DNA of 64,000 nucleotides from Polyodon spathula (GCF_017654505.1 NW_024472220.1:1-64000), one strand, 5' to 3'; counted from the first letter of the stretch, positions 28,404-40,514 are shown. The notes: generated by a model from the letters alone, not told the origin. Made by a program: numbers and translations.

Positions 28404-28478
28404 GGGGGGGGGGGGGGGGGTTGGTTGACAGTCCAGTTTGTTTACATGGTAGTTGGGGGGGGGGGGGGGGGGGGGGGG
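28404..28478. repeat. Two long G runs (17 and 24 G)
   Basis: Pure G tracts at 28,404-28,420 and 28,455-28,478 are separated by a 34-base linker. Both are followed by TTGG/TTTGACC-like sequence, which suggests a local duplication. Run length is prone to assembly error. Confidence 0.9.
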
Positions 28479-30184
28479 TTTGACCAGTCATTGGTTAAGC
28501 ATGGTAGTTCTGTGATGTCTGCTAATGTCAGTCTCTTACCTGTAGTCTCGCATCTATGATGCAAAGAGCCATTCTGGGGTACTACATTCTCGATATGACA
28601 AGTAAGGGGGCGTGCTATAAACCTTGCTGGGCTTAAACTTTGAGAAAATATGTTTTAAGAATGTGATGAACTACAGAAACAAGACAGGAATTTAAAACCA
28701 AATACTAACATGAATGACGGTTGGGTGAGAAAATTATCACTAATAATGAGCACTAGTCTAAACACTTCATTCTCAGCTCTCCAGCGCTGTCATCACCCTG
28801 CACCTTAATAATAATGAGCATGTGACACATCTGCAATGTGTTTAATGTTTTCTGGAGGGATACGTGACCACATGTCTGTCCATCATGTGTCTGTCTGTAT
28901 GGTTTATATGTGGGATATAGCCATACTGTGTTCCTACAGCAAACTCTGGTAAAAACCCAGTGTGCAGCTCGCTGTGCATTCTGCACGACCTCCCTCATGT
29001 CACTCCTTTTCTAGCGCTGCTTGTATTTTATAACGGATTCTTTCCGATTAAGACAATCCTGCTTCTCATCGCTCCTTTCTCTGTTGACGTTAGAAACGAA
29101 AACACTGTTTTTATGTGAAAGTTTCAAATGTTTGTTTTATTTTCATTAAAAGAAGTGGACTGGTAATGAAAACGATTTCCCTTCATAGCATGGCTGACGT
29201 TATACAGTTAAACTGTAGCTGTTGGGATTGACACAGATGTTAATTACAGTGACGTCTTCACCGTGTTTTTATTTGAATGCTTATGGAATATACAGCCCTA
29301 ATGCTTCATCACGTCACCTTTTGGAATCTTGAAACGTAGCGTAATGCGCATTTTGACGTTTGCATAACAAGTTGGCATTTTAAAAATAATCACATTGCCA
29401 GTTTGTAAACTATCATTGCAGACTCATTTTGTTTCCAGCAGAAGAACCAAACTCAAGAGATTCCCGGAAAAAAAAAAAAGTGAGTAACGTGTTTAAAATG
29501 TTCACACACATGTGATCACTATCCTCAGAATTTGAATGCCAAAAAGCTACAGTATTTCTCTTGTGCAAACCTGCCAGCGCAAAGAAGAAAGATGGACTGA
29601 CGGAATGCAATCTCCGTGCAGCACACTTCTCTTAGAAAACAGTGCACGCTTTTAGTCACATGCTCTGCTTTGCATTCAGAGAAAGTATTCAGAAATGAAC
29701 AAACGAACGACTGGTTTATTTAAACTGAAAGGGGCTAGAATGTTGCAATATTTAAAAGCAGCCTACATCATATTGCACTTTTCACGTGGTGTTTAGATTC
29801 AATTATCCTACATCGAGTATTTTATAAATATTTTAAATACACGATCGTTGCAGTATTACAGGTTGGTATTATCACCCAAAATGAAGTACAATAGTTTATA
29901 TACAGCTCTATGAGTATCTTGATCTTTTTTCCAGAAAAATAAAGTATTTGCACATATTTTCACCCAGATGTGTATCTCATCACAATACAAGATAAAGAAC
30001 ACAGAAGCGTCTTAGTTCAGATGTACTATCCTATGATATCATTTATTCATATTACACATGGGGCACTTTGCCTTAGCTGTTTTACACATAACTGAATGAC
30101 ATTTGACACTTGCAATACTAAAGTGCTCTGTGTTTTGCATTTGATTTTGAAATGCCTTGTTTCTTTTTGATTAGATCTGCAGCT

Positions 30185-31692
30185 ATGAAGGGGCTTTCCA
30201 TCCTGCTGGGAATCCAGCTGCTGCTGTTCACAGGTATGAGAATAACAAGTGAAATATATTGGAATGTGGGGTCTTAGGAGAGAGGCTTTTCCTATTGGAA
30301 ATTCAAGCAGACTCACACACACTGCAATAACACAACATATGTGAAAGATCCCCAAGGGTAAATCCCAGGTCTTCTGCATCTACCCATGTCCACACATCCA
30401 TAGAATAAATCTGCTACAATACACACGTCACATTATTCCTGCTTAATTGATTTTTTTAATAATCAATCACTGCTAAATTGTCCCATGATTGCTGAAGGCT
30501 ATGCTTTCCCTTTTGTACATGTTCAGTTTTTTAAATCTTCATCTGAGCACACGTGGTCATTCATAAGTTGTTGGGTTTTGTTTTTTGCTTTTAAAATGTG
30601 CATTTTAAGTTTGTTTAATTACCAAGGGGCTGCAAGCAATGTTCTTCCCTGGATGTTAAAGTTTTGAATGATCTAGCGATGGATATTGTTCTTGCATTCC
30701 GACCGACAGAATTTATCTTTTAAATGCTTTTTTACCAGATCTCCTTTATCTTTTATTCATTCAAATGCAAACGACAGAACGACTGGGCGATAGCACTGTT
30801 CCAAATTGAGCTTTTATTTAGCTGTTTAATTTAGGGTAAAACACACTTTATTTTCCATACAGGACCTGTTATAACTTCACTCAACTCTGATCGTCCCAGT
30901 ATTCCTCATCCTTTGTGTTCTAAAAGTATACAGCTCATGCTTGAACATCATTTTATTATTCGTTTCTTATTTTCTTTTGTAGCGATGCTGGTTTCAGCTG
31001 TTGAGATGAAGGAGCGTATAGAGAGAGGTGTTGAGGACTATTATGAGAGGATGAGAAGAGGTAGTGAAAAGGAGATGTTAGGAGACGTTAGTGAGGAGAG
31101 GAGAGCTTTAGATGACGACGACGATGATTATAAAGGGCTGGAGGCCAGTGAGAACAGAAAAGATGAAAAGATAAAGAGAGCAGTCAGTCACGTTGCTACA
31201 GACAGGATTGATGAAGCTGCTGAGAACAGCGTTGATGAGGACGGGAGCAGTGACAGCGAAGAGATTTCAGATGATGAGAGGATGAATACAGCCAAGGTGA
31301 AAGAGAAAATGAAGCCTTATGTTGAAGATAGTCCAGACGATAAAGACAGCATGTACCGAGCCAGTGCTGAAGGTCCTGAAAGGAAGATAAGAGCGCTTGA
31401 TGATTCTGAAAACAATAGGATGAATATCGCTGGAGGGGTCAACTTTAAAGATAGGTTGATAAAAGCCATTGAAAAGAAGCAGCAAGGACATCATAACAAA
31501 GCCAAGGGTTCGAAGATGAAAAAACATAAGAAGAAAACAGCTGACAACACCAAAGAGAAAGAAAAGAGGAAGACAGCAGCTGTTGAGAGTGTCACGTATG
31601 AGAGGGTGAAGAGAGCCGTCAATGATTTGATTAACAAAGCTGCTCACGATGAAGATGAAGACAAGGATAGAATGAGAAGAGCCTGGCGATGA
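30185..31692 (+). CDS. Secreted, cysteine-free, highly charged precursor protein with furin-like sites, 252 aa
   Basis: Two coding exons: 30,185-30,233 and 30,983-31,692, joined in phase 1 (ACAG|GTATGA ... TTTTGTAG|CG). The N-terminus MKGLSILLGIQLLLFTAMLV is a clear signal peptide, cut near VSA. The mature part has no cysteine. It alternates acidic blocks (ALDDDDDDY; SSDSEEISDDE) with basic ones (KGSKMKKHKKKT). Proprotein-convertase-like sites recur: RMRR before GS, KIKR before AV, RVKR before AV, RMRR before AWR. Two segments share ERR/KIR-ALDD. A Tyr-Glu-Arg-x-(R/K)R phrase occurs at both ends (DYYERMRR, TYERVKR), so it may have grown by internal duplication. A polyadenylation signal AATAAA lies at 31,777. 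S-x-E sites recall acidic SCPP matrix proteins, but I do not recognise the family. A secreted multi-peptide precursor is an inference. Confidence 0.7.
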
Positions 31693-31776
31693 CGGCACCA
31701 AGATGTTCAATATATTTGAAGATTAAGTTTTGTTAGAACTGCAGCATTTTATATTTAAGCAAAATCGCTCTTAATT

Positions 31777-31782
31777 AATAAA
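31777..31782 (+). terminator. Polyadenylation signal of the secreted precursor gene
   Basis: AATAAA, 85 bases after the TGA, with T-rich sequence 20-35 bases downstream. Confidence 0.7.
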
Positions 31783-32569
31783 ACTTTGACAGCATAATTG
31801 TTTATTTTTTTATGATAAGAATGTAAAATTAGGCTAGTTCCCTGTCAGGACTAGGCCTTTCTCCCCCCACAACTGGTTATGTTCACTAGTCCCAGCACGC
31901 AGAGAGATTGTACTGTACACGTATGACAAATATTTTCTGCATGATGTGTCGGGTGCAGGTCAAGTCCTGTTTGCTGCAACACAACTCTTGCGTCTGAATT
32001 AATGAAAATGAAATTCAGTTGTTGCAATACAAATGGATACACCTTTGTACTGTTTCACTTTATTTTTGAAAAAAAACTTTAACCAAATTTATGGCAGGCT
32101 GTTGGGGCAAGCGTCACAGACCAATAGTCCTTTTTGTATAAAGCCTTGGTTTTACAATATCCAGAGGAGGGCTGAAAATTCCACCAAATGACTTTATATA
32201 ATTAATATTTTCAATGCTCATTATGGGAATGCAATGGCTATGCAAAGTTTGAGCACATTACAGCAAACATAAAATACAGCCTTATAAAGACCTCCATCAT
32301 GATGCTCTGCAGAATTTGTGCTCAGAGTTTTAGCATAGTTTCGTGGATGGTTCTAAAGAGTTATCTAATCATGAACGGGCCCATTGATTGTACTGTTTAA
32401 GTGATTTTAAAATACCTATAAAAGAAATACTGATAAATATACTGTAAAGAAATACTGTAAATGAAATTAGGTCATGACAAAAAGGTTTTTAAAAATTCCC
32501 TTACATTTTATTTTCAGATTACTGTTAAAAAAAAGAAAGATAATATGTTGAGGAGAACACGCTGCAGTG

Positions 32570-35500
32570 TCAGTTCCCTGGAAAGAGGTAGAATTTCTTC
32601 AGAAGTGTGGTTCTCTCTCTTGTGGGCATTTGCAATTGAAAATCCTGGAAAGCACTTTGAACCTAAAAACAAGAAAAAAAAAGAATTATAGTTGTGTACA
32701 GTATATCTTTTAAAAAACAAACATAAATAAACCAAAGCATATCTGCACAAGTGACATCACAAATAAATACATGTAATAATAAATATAATACAAAATTACA
32801 AAGTTTCCTGACAATTACAGTAAGGATCATTCTAGCTCAAGTAGACCAGCATGAGTTCCTCTTATGTCAATGCATTATGTTTTACTGCAAAGCCCCTGAA
32901 CCAATGTTATGTACCACAAATGGAGGAATTCTGATTCTCCTCAAAACTGGAGATGATTAGGCGCATGATTAGGCAAACTGGTTTGAAACTAGATGATCAG
33001 ATCACCCTATAACCACAACAAAACATGCAGACAATAGCATTGCGATTTTTCTTTTTCACACCCAGCAAAACCAATGTTCATGTTTCATATGCGACAGACT
33101 GACCTTTCTGAAAAGTTCCTCAATGTGGTCCCGACAGGCGTTCTTGCAGAAAGTCTCCACCAACCGCTGGATAAAGATTGTACCTTTAACCGGATCTCTC
33201 CATGATTTAGTGTCTGAAAATAAAGACACTGGGATGTTAAATGTTACATTGCAACACTGTGGTAGCATGCTACATGCCACTGGAGGAATGAGAACACAAA
33301 TGCTTTATTTTGGCATACCAACGACAGTAATAAAATATCCCATTAGTATTTTTTTCAATAGTAACTTCTGTGAAAGAATACTGCCGTCCACCGATTTCTT
33401 TAATTGTTTTTACCTAAAAAGACAAACGGACATGGGAATCTAATGGAGGCAGTGACACAATGCAGGAGCTATCTAATGTAGTCCCTTTTCTGATGCAGTG
33501 TAAATTGTTTGCATAGTTGGTCATGGAAAATCACTGTTCTATCATTGATACAGTAGTGAACCTGTGCTGCACTAAACATTCCAGACTGCCTCTGTAGGTC
33601 CGGTCTGGTCTCCCACCTGGAGTGCTGGAACAGAAACAAATGAAGTCTTTCTCCTTGTGCTCCTTCTTCAGGTAATCATCTTCCAACGGGTTTTCCACGG
33701 GCACAGGTGGCTCTGTGGAGGCACTAACCCAAGCATGGCCATCCCCTCCTGCAAATACAGAGCGAGAGAGCAGGGGTTAGCTTAAAAAAAAATCAAAAAA
33801 CATTCAGCAATCTATTCAAACGTTTTTAAAAGAGCTTTTTATAAAAATCAATAATTATATATAAAGATAATTTAAATTGATTATTTAACATCGTGTAATC
33901 AAAGATGCTATTAAATTATATCGCAAAAGTCTACTGGAAGCCATAACAGTAGCAAAGTATTTCATGTTACTTTTGAAATGTCACTTTTTTTTGGCATGGA
34001 AAACTACAAAGCGGTGTGTAATTCAATATGTTAACGTAACATTATTTCAGCAGGTTTCATTCGACTTTATGAAGCAACATGTGTTAATTCTACAGGCTGA
34101 TGAAAAACTTTTGGCTATAACTGTACAGTATACAAGTGGCCAAATATATAAATATCTCAAAAGGTGAGAACACGTCCTCACACAGGAAAACTGGTTCTGG
34201 GCAGTTGTAGAGATCTCAATTAGGGCTGGTTAAACAAAGCGCTATGGAGTTGGGTTAGAGCTGGTATCAGGGCTTGTTAATCAAAGTGCTATGGAGTTGG
34301 GTTAGAGCTGGTATTGGGGCTGGTTAATCAAAGCGCTATGGAGTTGGGTTAGAGCTGGTATTGGGGCTGGTTAATCAAAGCACTATGGAGTTGGTTTGGA
34401 GCTGGTATTGGGGCTGGTTAATCAAAGTGCTATGGAGTTGGGTTAGAGCTGGTATTGGGGCTGGTTAATCAAAGCGCTATGGAGTTGGGTTAGAGCTGGT
34501 ATTGGGGCTGGTTAATCAAAGCACTATGGAGTTGGGTTAGAGCTGGTATTGGGGCTGGTTAATCAAAGCACTATGGAGTTGGGTTAGAGCTGGTATCGGG
34601 GCTGGTTAATCAAAATGCTATGGAGTTGGGTTAGAGCTGGTATTGGGGCTGGTTAATCAAAGCGCTATGGAGTTGGGTTAGAGCTGGTATTGGGGCTGGT
34701 TAATCAAAACGCTATGGAGTTGGGTTAGAGCTGGTATTGGGGCTGGTTAATCAAAGCGCTATGGAGTTGGGTTAGAGCTGGTATTGGGGCTGGTTAATCA
34801 AAGCGCTATGGAGTTGGGTTAGAGCTGGTATTGGGGTTGGTTAATCAAAGCACTATGGAGTTGGTTTGGAGCTGGTATTGGGGCTGGTTAATCAAAGTGC
34901 TATGGAGTTGGGTTAGAGCTGGTATCAGGGCTGGTTAATCAAAGCACTATGGAGTTGGTTTGGAGCTGGTATTGGGGCTGGTTAATCAAAATGCTATAGA
35001 GTTGAGCTAGAGCTGGTATTGGGGCTGGTTAATCAAAGCGCTATGGAGTTGGGTTAGAGCTGGTATCGGGGCTGGTTAATCAAAGCGCTATGGAGTTGGG
35101 TTAGAGCTGGTATTGGGGCTGGTTAATCAAAGCGCTATGGAGTTGGGTTAGAGCTGGTATCGGGGCTGGTTAATCAAAGCGCTATGGAGTTGGGTTAGAG
35201 CTGGTATTGGGGCTGGTTAATCAAAGCGCTATGGAGTTGGGTTAGAGCTGGTATTGGGGCTGGTTAATCAAAGCGCTATGGAGTTGGGTTGGAGCCGGTA
35301 TTGGGGCTGGTTAATCAAAGCGCTATGGAGTTGGGTTAGCGCTGGTATTGGGGCTGGTTAATCAAAGTGCTATGGAGTTGGTTTGGAGCCAGTATTGGGG
35401 CTGGTTAATCAAAGTGCTATGGAGTTGGTTTGGAGCCAGTATTGGGGCTGGTTAATCAAAGTGCTATGGAGTTGGTTTGGAGCCAGTATTGGGACTGGTT

Positions 35501-36596
35501 AATCAAAGTGCTATGGAGTTGGTTTGGAGCCCGCTCTCACCTCCTCTACAGGCCTGGATGATAATCACTTTGGGTTTGCCCCTCAGCCCAGCACAGTTCT
35601 TGGTGTTGAAGATGTTGAAGATTTTGTCGGTCTTGAGAATGTCTGTCTTCTCGTTGTCGCTGAGTTTCCCGCAGATCCCATCCCGAACCCCATGGGACAT
35701 GAGCACCACAAAGGTGCTGTCTGACTTGGTGTGCTCCTCTCGCTGAGAGAAGAGGATGAGGGTCGACTCCATCTCCTACAAACACACAGACAGGACCCAG
35801 TCACCAACCCTGTGATCTCACTGAAGCCTCAATTCACTGTTCCGCATGCGGACTGGGGCTGCTTACAGATGAGCTAACCAAGCCTTTAAATAATATCTGC
35901 TGTGAGTCTTGAAATATGAACCTTGCTGAGTTACAACTTGAAATAAACTAGAGACTAACATGTACTGCTGGATGTTAGATTATCATAACCTTGGACACTT
36001 CAGTCATTTTTTGAACAGTGCCGGCATCCAGATCCTCCACCAGTTACACTGACTGAGTGCACGCTAGTGTTCCACAATGACATGAGTGCACGCTAGTGTT
36101 CCACAATGATTGGTTACATTGACTGAGTGCACGCTAGTGTTCCACAATGATACAATCTAAGTAAAGGCGGCCGGTGGTACCTGTGCAGACTGGTTGTTGT
36201 GCAGCTCCACACTGTAGCCCAGCTCTTCCAGCAGCTTCTTCATCTGCTCCTGGTCCTGCTGCGCCCCGTTCCTCCTCATCTCTGGCTTCTTAAACTCAAT
36301 GTTGTTGATAATCAGAGCCAGGCGCTGCCTTCTAGCCTTGTCCTCTATCTTGTAAATCTGATGAAACAACAACAGAATGGGTCAGAAGAGCCACCCTCCA
36401 GCCCGTTGCAAAGACACCGCTATAGAAGTGAAGGTTGCTACTGCTGTGTTGCTGTTCAAACTCAAACCTCTTTAGTTTCTTCCGCTGTCTGATCACATGT
36501 AAACTAAAGAGTCACATTTCCAAAAGCAAGCCCTGCTGTCAACGAAACCATCAGCTGATCAGCTGTCTACAACTGTCCTATCAATATATAGATTAT

Positions 36597-36695
<99 letters not shown>

Positions 36696-39517
36696 CACGC
36701 TTTATTTTAAGGGCCATTTTTTCTATTCATTAACTGTTAGCAAACTAATTACATTTTTAGCTAAGGGTTAGGGTTAGGGTTAGTGTTAATGGTTAATAAA
36801 AACCTTATTTAAATTTGCTAAAGATTGCTACAGTAACAATTTGAACTGATTTCAAGCATATGCTCAACTGGGTATTGATCATTGATAGGGCTTTGGTGTT
36901 TGACTGATCATCCATAGGGCCCTGGTGTTTGATTGATCATTGATAGGGCACGTGTTTGATTGATCATTGATAGGGCTCTGGTGTTGATTGATCATCCATA
37001 GGGCTCTGGTGTTTGATTGATCATTGATAGGGCTCTGGTGTTTGCAGTTTTAGCTAGCCACAGTTCTCAATGCTCATAATCCTATGTCTGTTCCAAAAGT
37101 CCATTAACAGTAATCGGTTACTCACACAAATCCAGGTCTCAGAAGCCAAACAGGTAAACCGTACACAAGCAACAGTTCATACACAGGTTTACCTAACATT
37201 AGTTAACATTTTCCACAGTCCTCTTGTAATGTGGAAGCTACCTCTTATAAAGGGCTGTTAACTGGCTTCATTACCTGCAGGTGTGCTGGGTCGCCCCATG
37301 GAGCACCTGCAAAGGGTTATGGGACATGTAGTCTGCTGTGGCGACCATTTTGTGCCTTGTAGGCCTTGTCATGTCCGCCATTTTGTATCAGACGTAGCCT
37401 ATTCAAAACCTCATCCCTGAAATAGCCTCCGTTTAGGACTTTGTCCTGCGCTCTGTCACATTATCTATAACAGCTTTTAATACGTGACAACAGACTTTGA
37501 ACCGTTCTTGACACAGGCGCTACTCAAAGATTTCCTGTAAAAGTAATTAAGAAAGGATTCTACCCGGTGTAAAGTACAGTATGTCCTAACATTTACCTAA
37601 CCCTTTTTTCACCATGACACTGCTGTTAGGCTCTCGTGTCATGTATGAGGATATTCCACTGCCTTATTGATCAGTCAAAATAAGAGGAAAATAAAGACTA
37701 AAAATACTTTTGCATGAAACAAACATTAATATATTGGATTTTGGGCAGGAATGTTTTTCAGCAATTAGTAACTAGGCACGCAACCTTTAATAGTTTTGTG
37801 AGACAAGGCCCAGTGTGGACAGTGCTGTACATACCGAACCAGCGTCCGTCTCCTGGGTGTGAGACAGGGCCCAGTGTGGACAGTGCTGTACATACCGAAC
37901 CAGCCTCCGTCTCCTGGGTGTGAGACACAAACTCTGGAGTGGAGGGTATCATCCAAGGCACTGGCCCAGCCGGGCGGCTCTCCTGCTGGGGAACACTCGG
38001 CTGCTGAGCTGCAAGGTTAGAAACACTCATTAGAATGGAGGCTTTCCATGAGAACTCCTTGTTTTCTTAACTGAAATGTGTTTTTATTTAGGTTTGGAAA
38101 GATGGGATTCTCTACCTTTGAAAGCAGCGGCAGGCTGCATGATATTTGAAGGTGCTGTTTAAAAATAAAGAAGACAATATATCCCATTAGTAAAAGTTAC
38201 CATGATCATGTGTTCTAGCTCAATACAGATTACCAGACAGGAGTTTTATGTTGTTCACGCCATGCTTTCACTTCCTCTAATTAGGCTAATAATAAAGACT
38301 GAAACAGCCTTCATTTTAAAGCATGATATATGGCACTAGGTTGAAGAAATCTGTTTGCAAGCCATGCTTTCAGATAATGTGGCACTACCTTGGTACTTTC
38401 ACCTGGCGAGTAAAATTATCCCCACCCCTTCACTGGCTTCTTTCCTTTCATTAACCAATCAGCATTTTCCTCTGTTGACTGTCACGCTTGTTGTGCCAGT
38501 AGCAAGAGGAGACAATGCTGGGCTGAAATGACCTAGGAAGTGCAAGTGTAACACATTTCTTGAAAGCAAGGCACGGCAACTGCAAACTTTCTTTAACACA
38601 GTGGAGTAGCAGATGTTTTCAAATGAAAATACACGTTTGCTATAACACGTGCTTCTTACAAAACTCCACATTTGAGACATTTAGCTAATGTCCAGTCTAG
38701 ATAAGATGTATGAAATTATTGTGCTGTGTTAGCTACGCTCTCTAAACACTCTGTGATTATGGTCCTACTGTAGGAGTGAAGATGATTCTTGTTTTTGCCA
38801 CCTGGATGTGAGTCAAGCTCGAGTTTGCTGTAGAGAGTGGGATCCCTCTCTGAGAGTTTGCAGATGAACTTCTCGCTGGCTGTGGCCCCCTTCTTCTTCA
38901 CCATGTCGATCAGGCAGCGGGCTCTGTCCTTGGTGCGGGTCTGTCCCTCCTTCACTTCCTCCACCTCGCTATCGTTCAGCACCTTCACATGCTGCATGTC
39001 ATCCAGCAGGTCTTGGATTACTGCGTTGTTCACGCCCTCTATGAACTTAGTGCGAACCTCAAAAAGCCTCTTATCTGAAAACAGCAGCATAAGAAATTCA
39101 TCCATCAAACGAAAAATACAAAATAGAAAAAATACCCAAACCCTGGAGTTAAATAACAACTAGACTCAGCTGCTTTTGAGAACAAAGTCTCCCCAGGTGC
39201 AAGGAATGAGGTGCTCTCATCACTGACTGAATGACTTGTAAATATGAGGGGGGCAAACATAGAATAAGCAACCTTTAAACTAGTGAGAAAATATGTGAAA
39301 ACAATGCTGCAGGTTTTATACCTTTACCTTTGTAAGTACAGTTTATGCAGCAACACTTATTTACATCGGAAAACCATTTTTTCGCCCTTGTGTCGCTACT
39401 ATTTTTACTGAGTAACTCGTTCGATAAATGTATGGAAAGCGCACTTATATACGAACAGGAAGCTTGTATTTTATTTGGTTCTTACAGTACTGTACTTCAT
39501 TTCGTTCATTTGTTCTG

Positions 39518-39568
<51 letters not shown>

Positions 39569-39878
39569 ATGACAATTGTAATGAATGAACAGGAGAACGT
39601 TGTTTATTTTAATTATTTTTCATTATACATTAACTGAAAATATATATTTTGAAGAAATGCCAGTTTCATGAGCGTACATTAATGTATTTTTTACATTAAC
39701 TTTTTTCTAATGTGCTCCCCTTAAAAAACTAGTCGAAGAGCCGTGCCCTGAACTCACGACAACCCACCGAGACGCTCGCAGTCCTGCGCGCTACACTTCC
39801 TGAATTGCGAATCTATAAAGCAAAGTTCATTCAACGATTTTCTGGTACAGTTATGAATAAATGTGGTTTACCTGCCAT
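32570..39878 (-). CDS. casp1: Caspase-1, CARD type, complete (392 aa)
   Basis: Inflammasome cysteine protease that matures IL-1beta-type cytokines and gasdermin in the cytosol. Nine coding exons, all in phase: 39,878-39,872; 39,074-38,802; 38,154-38,116; 38,008-37,896; 36,357-36,181; 35,775-35,541; 33,748-33,617; 33,213-33,104; 32,662-32,570. The start is MADKRLFEVR. The CARD spans about residues 3-88. The large subunit begins near residue 145 (IYKIEDKARR, then QRLALIINN). Catalytic His231 is in MSHG and Cys279 in QACRGG. S1-pocket arginines are Arg156 (RLALI) and Arg331 (SWRDP). The small subunit has KDFICFCSSTP and ends FYLFPGN. Candidate self-cleavage aspartates are Asp90, Asp150, Asp284 and Asp305/306. 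No stop or frameshift was seen. The intron after the Cys exon is filled by a minisatellite. Zebrafish caspa/caspb carry PYD instead of CARD. Confidence 0.93.
34214..35530. repeat. 47-bp minisatellite, about 28 copies, in caspase-1 intron
   Basis: Head-to-tail units of GCTATGGAGTTGGGTTAGAG followed by CTGGTATTGGGGCTGGTTAATCAAAGC show few substitutions (GCG/GTG/GCA before CTATGG; GGTTAGAGC or GGTTTGGAGC). The array ends about 10 bases from the splice donor of the exon carrying the catalytic cysteine. Near-identity along the array suggests recent expansion or homogenisation. Confidence 0.97.
36064..36150. repeat. Three copies of a short repeat next to caspase-1 exon 5
   Basis: GAGTGCACGCTAGTGTTCCA followed by CAATGA occurs at about 36,055, 36,084 and 36,125, partly preceded by TTACA(C/T)TGACT. 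Intronic. Confidence 0.8.
36598..36690. repeat. (CA)n(TA)n microsatellite
   Basis: A CA run followed by a TA run of about 70 bases, in the caspase-1 intron upstream of exon 5. Confidence 0.95.
36867..37046. repeat. About 30-bp tandem repeat, six copies
   Basis: Units of the form TTGATTGATCATTGATAGGG followed by CTCTGGTGT alternate between CATTGATAGGG and CATCCATAGGG. Caspase-1 intron 4. Confidence 0.85.
37800..37921 (-). repeat. 61-bp tandem duplication covering a caspase-1 splice donor
   Basis: Bases 37,800-37,860 and 37,861-37,921 are near-identical copies. In mRNA sense each contains the 3' end of exon 4 and its GTATGT donor. The proximal donor (after 37,896) keeps phase 0 with exon 5. 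Using the second donor (after 37,835) would add 61 nt and shift the frame. Confidence 0.85.
39523..39558. repeat. (GT)n microsatellite
   Basis: About 18 GT units in caspase-1 intron 1. Confidence 0.95.
39733..39790 (-). pseudogene. tRNA-like fragment (elongator Met-like) in caspase-1 intron 1
   Basis: On the minus strand TAGCGCGCAGGACTGCGAGC resembles an A box and D arm, and GTCGTGAGTTCAGGGC resembles the variable-loop/T-arm of tRNA-Met (GTCGTGAGTTCGATCC). The acceptor and T stems do not pair well and the anticodon arm is disrupted. Probably a tRNA-derived SINE head or tRNA pseudogene. Confidence 0.4.
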
Positions 39879-40170
39879 GCTTTATTCCAAAACAGAACAA
39901 CCTGGAAATGAAAAGGAAAGTCTGCAAGAAAAGATGCAACTTTTAGAGAGTAAAACCCAATAACATAATCAATAATTCTGCTTCAGCAATGTGTCAGCCC
40001 TGTGACAGATCCGGCGTTGTGGCAAGGAAGCTTGCTACAGTATTCTCGGAGACCACCTCGTTCTTCTGGTGACTTCTATGGCATCTGTCTTTTTAGTCCA
40101 ATCTCCTTTAACAGCGTCAAAAGTAAACTGCTGATGTAATATTGAGCAACACTTCTGAAGAAAGGGCTTT

Positions 40171-40184
40171 AGTTTCGCTTTTGT
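40171..40184 (-). promoter_or_regulatory. ISRE-like motif upstream of caspase-1
   Basis: On the minus strand it reads CAAAAGCGAAACT, against the interferon-stimulated response element core GAAANNGAAACT (one mismatch). It lies about 290 bases upstream of the caspase-1 ATG. A match of this length can occur by chance. Confidence 0.35.
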
Positions 40185-40447
40185 ATTTAATGCATTTGTG
40201 TCTGGGCGTGTGCCGCTTATTTTCTGGGTCATAATATTTGATTGCATCGATACCGAGGACAGTCGATGTACCCTCACAGAGCGCAGCACTGCCATCTCGG
40301 GCTGTTTTTTTTTTTTTCTTCTCTTTTTTCTGTCATTTTGCCGTGTGGGTTGTAAAACAAAACATTTTTCTGTCTCATAGACGTGGCATCCTAAAATCCA
40401 GCATATCATTACAGTACAGTTTAGTCATTTAATGAAACAGGAAAGTG

Positions 40448-40449
<2 letters not shown>

Positions 40450-40499
<50 letters not shown>

Positions 40500-40514
40500 G
40501 TTGTTGTTGTTGTT
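40450..40514. repeat. (TTA)n/(TTG)n microsatellite
   Basis: Perfect TTA repeats pass into TTG repeats at the right end. Confidence 0.95.

Larger units (their letters stand above)
21231..29430. other. Gene-poor intergenic region with transposon remnants
   Basis: No host exon was recognised apart from the possible 3'UTR exon of the CCCH gene at about 21,467-21,533. The listed hAT, Tigger, SINE and G-run features lie here. At 25,099 and 25,311 a short phrase (CATATCTCAGAAACATTTGAGAT and a near copy) is repeated. Stretches 24.9-27.3 kb and 28.5-29.4 kb showed nothing further. Confidence 0.6.

Noticed and set aside
34214..35530. Possible CRISPR-like array
   Set aside because: Units are contiguous 47-bp tandem repeats without unique spacers, in a vertebrate intron.
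35477..35746. Plus-strand open frames over the caspase-1 Cys exon
   Set aside because: Antisense shadow of the minus-strand exon encoding MSHG...QACRGG.
36762..36785. Telomere-like TTAGGG repeats
   Set aside because: Only about three degenerate units (GGGTTAGGGTTAGGGTTAG); too short to be an interstitial telomere.
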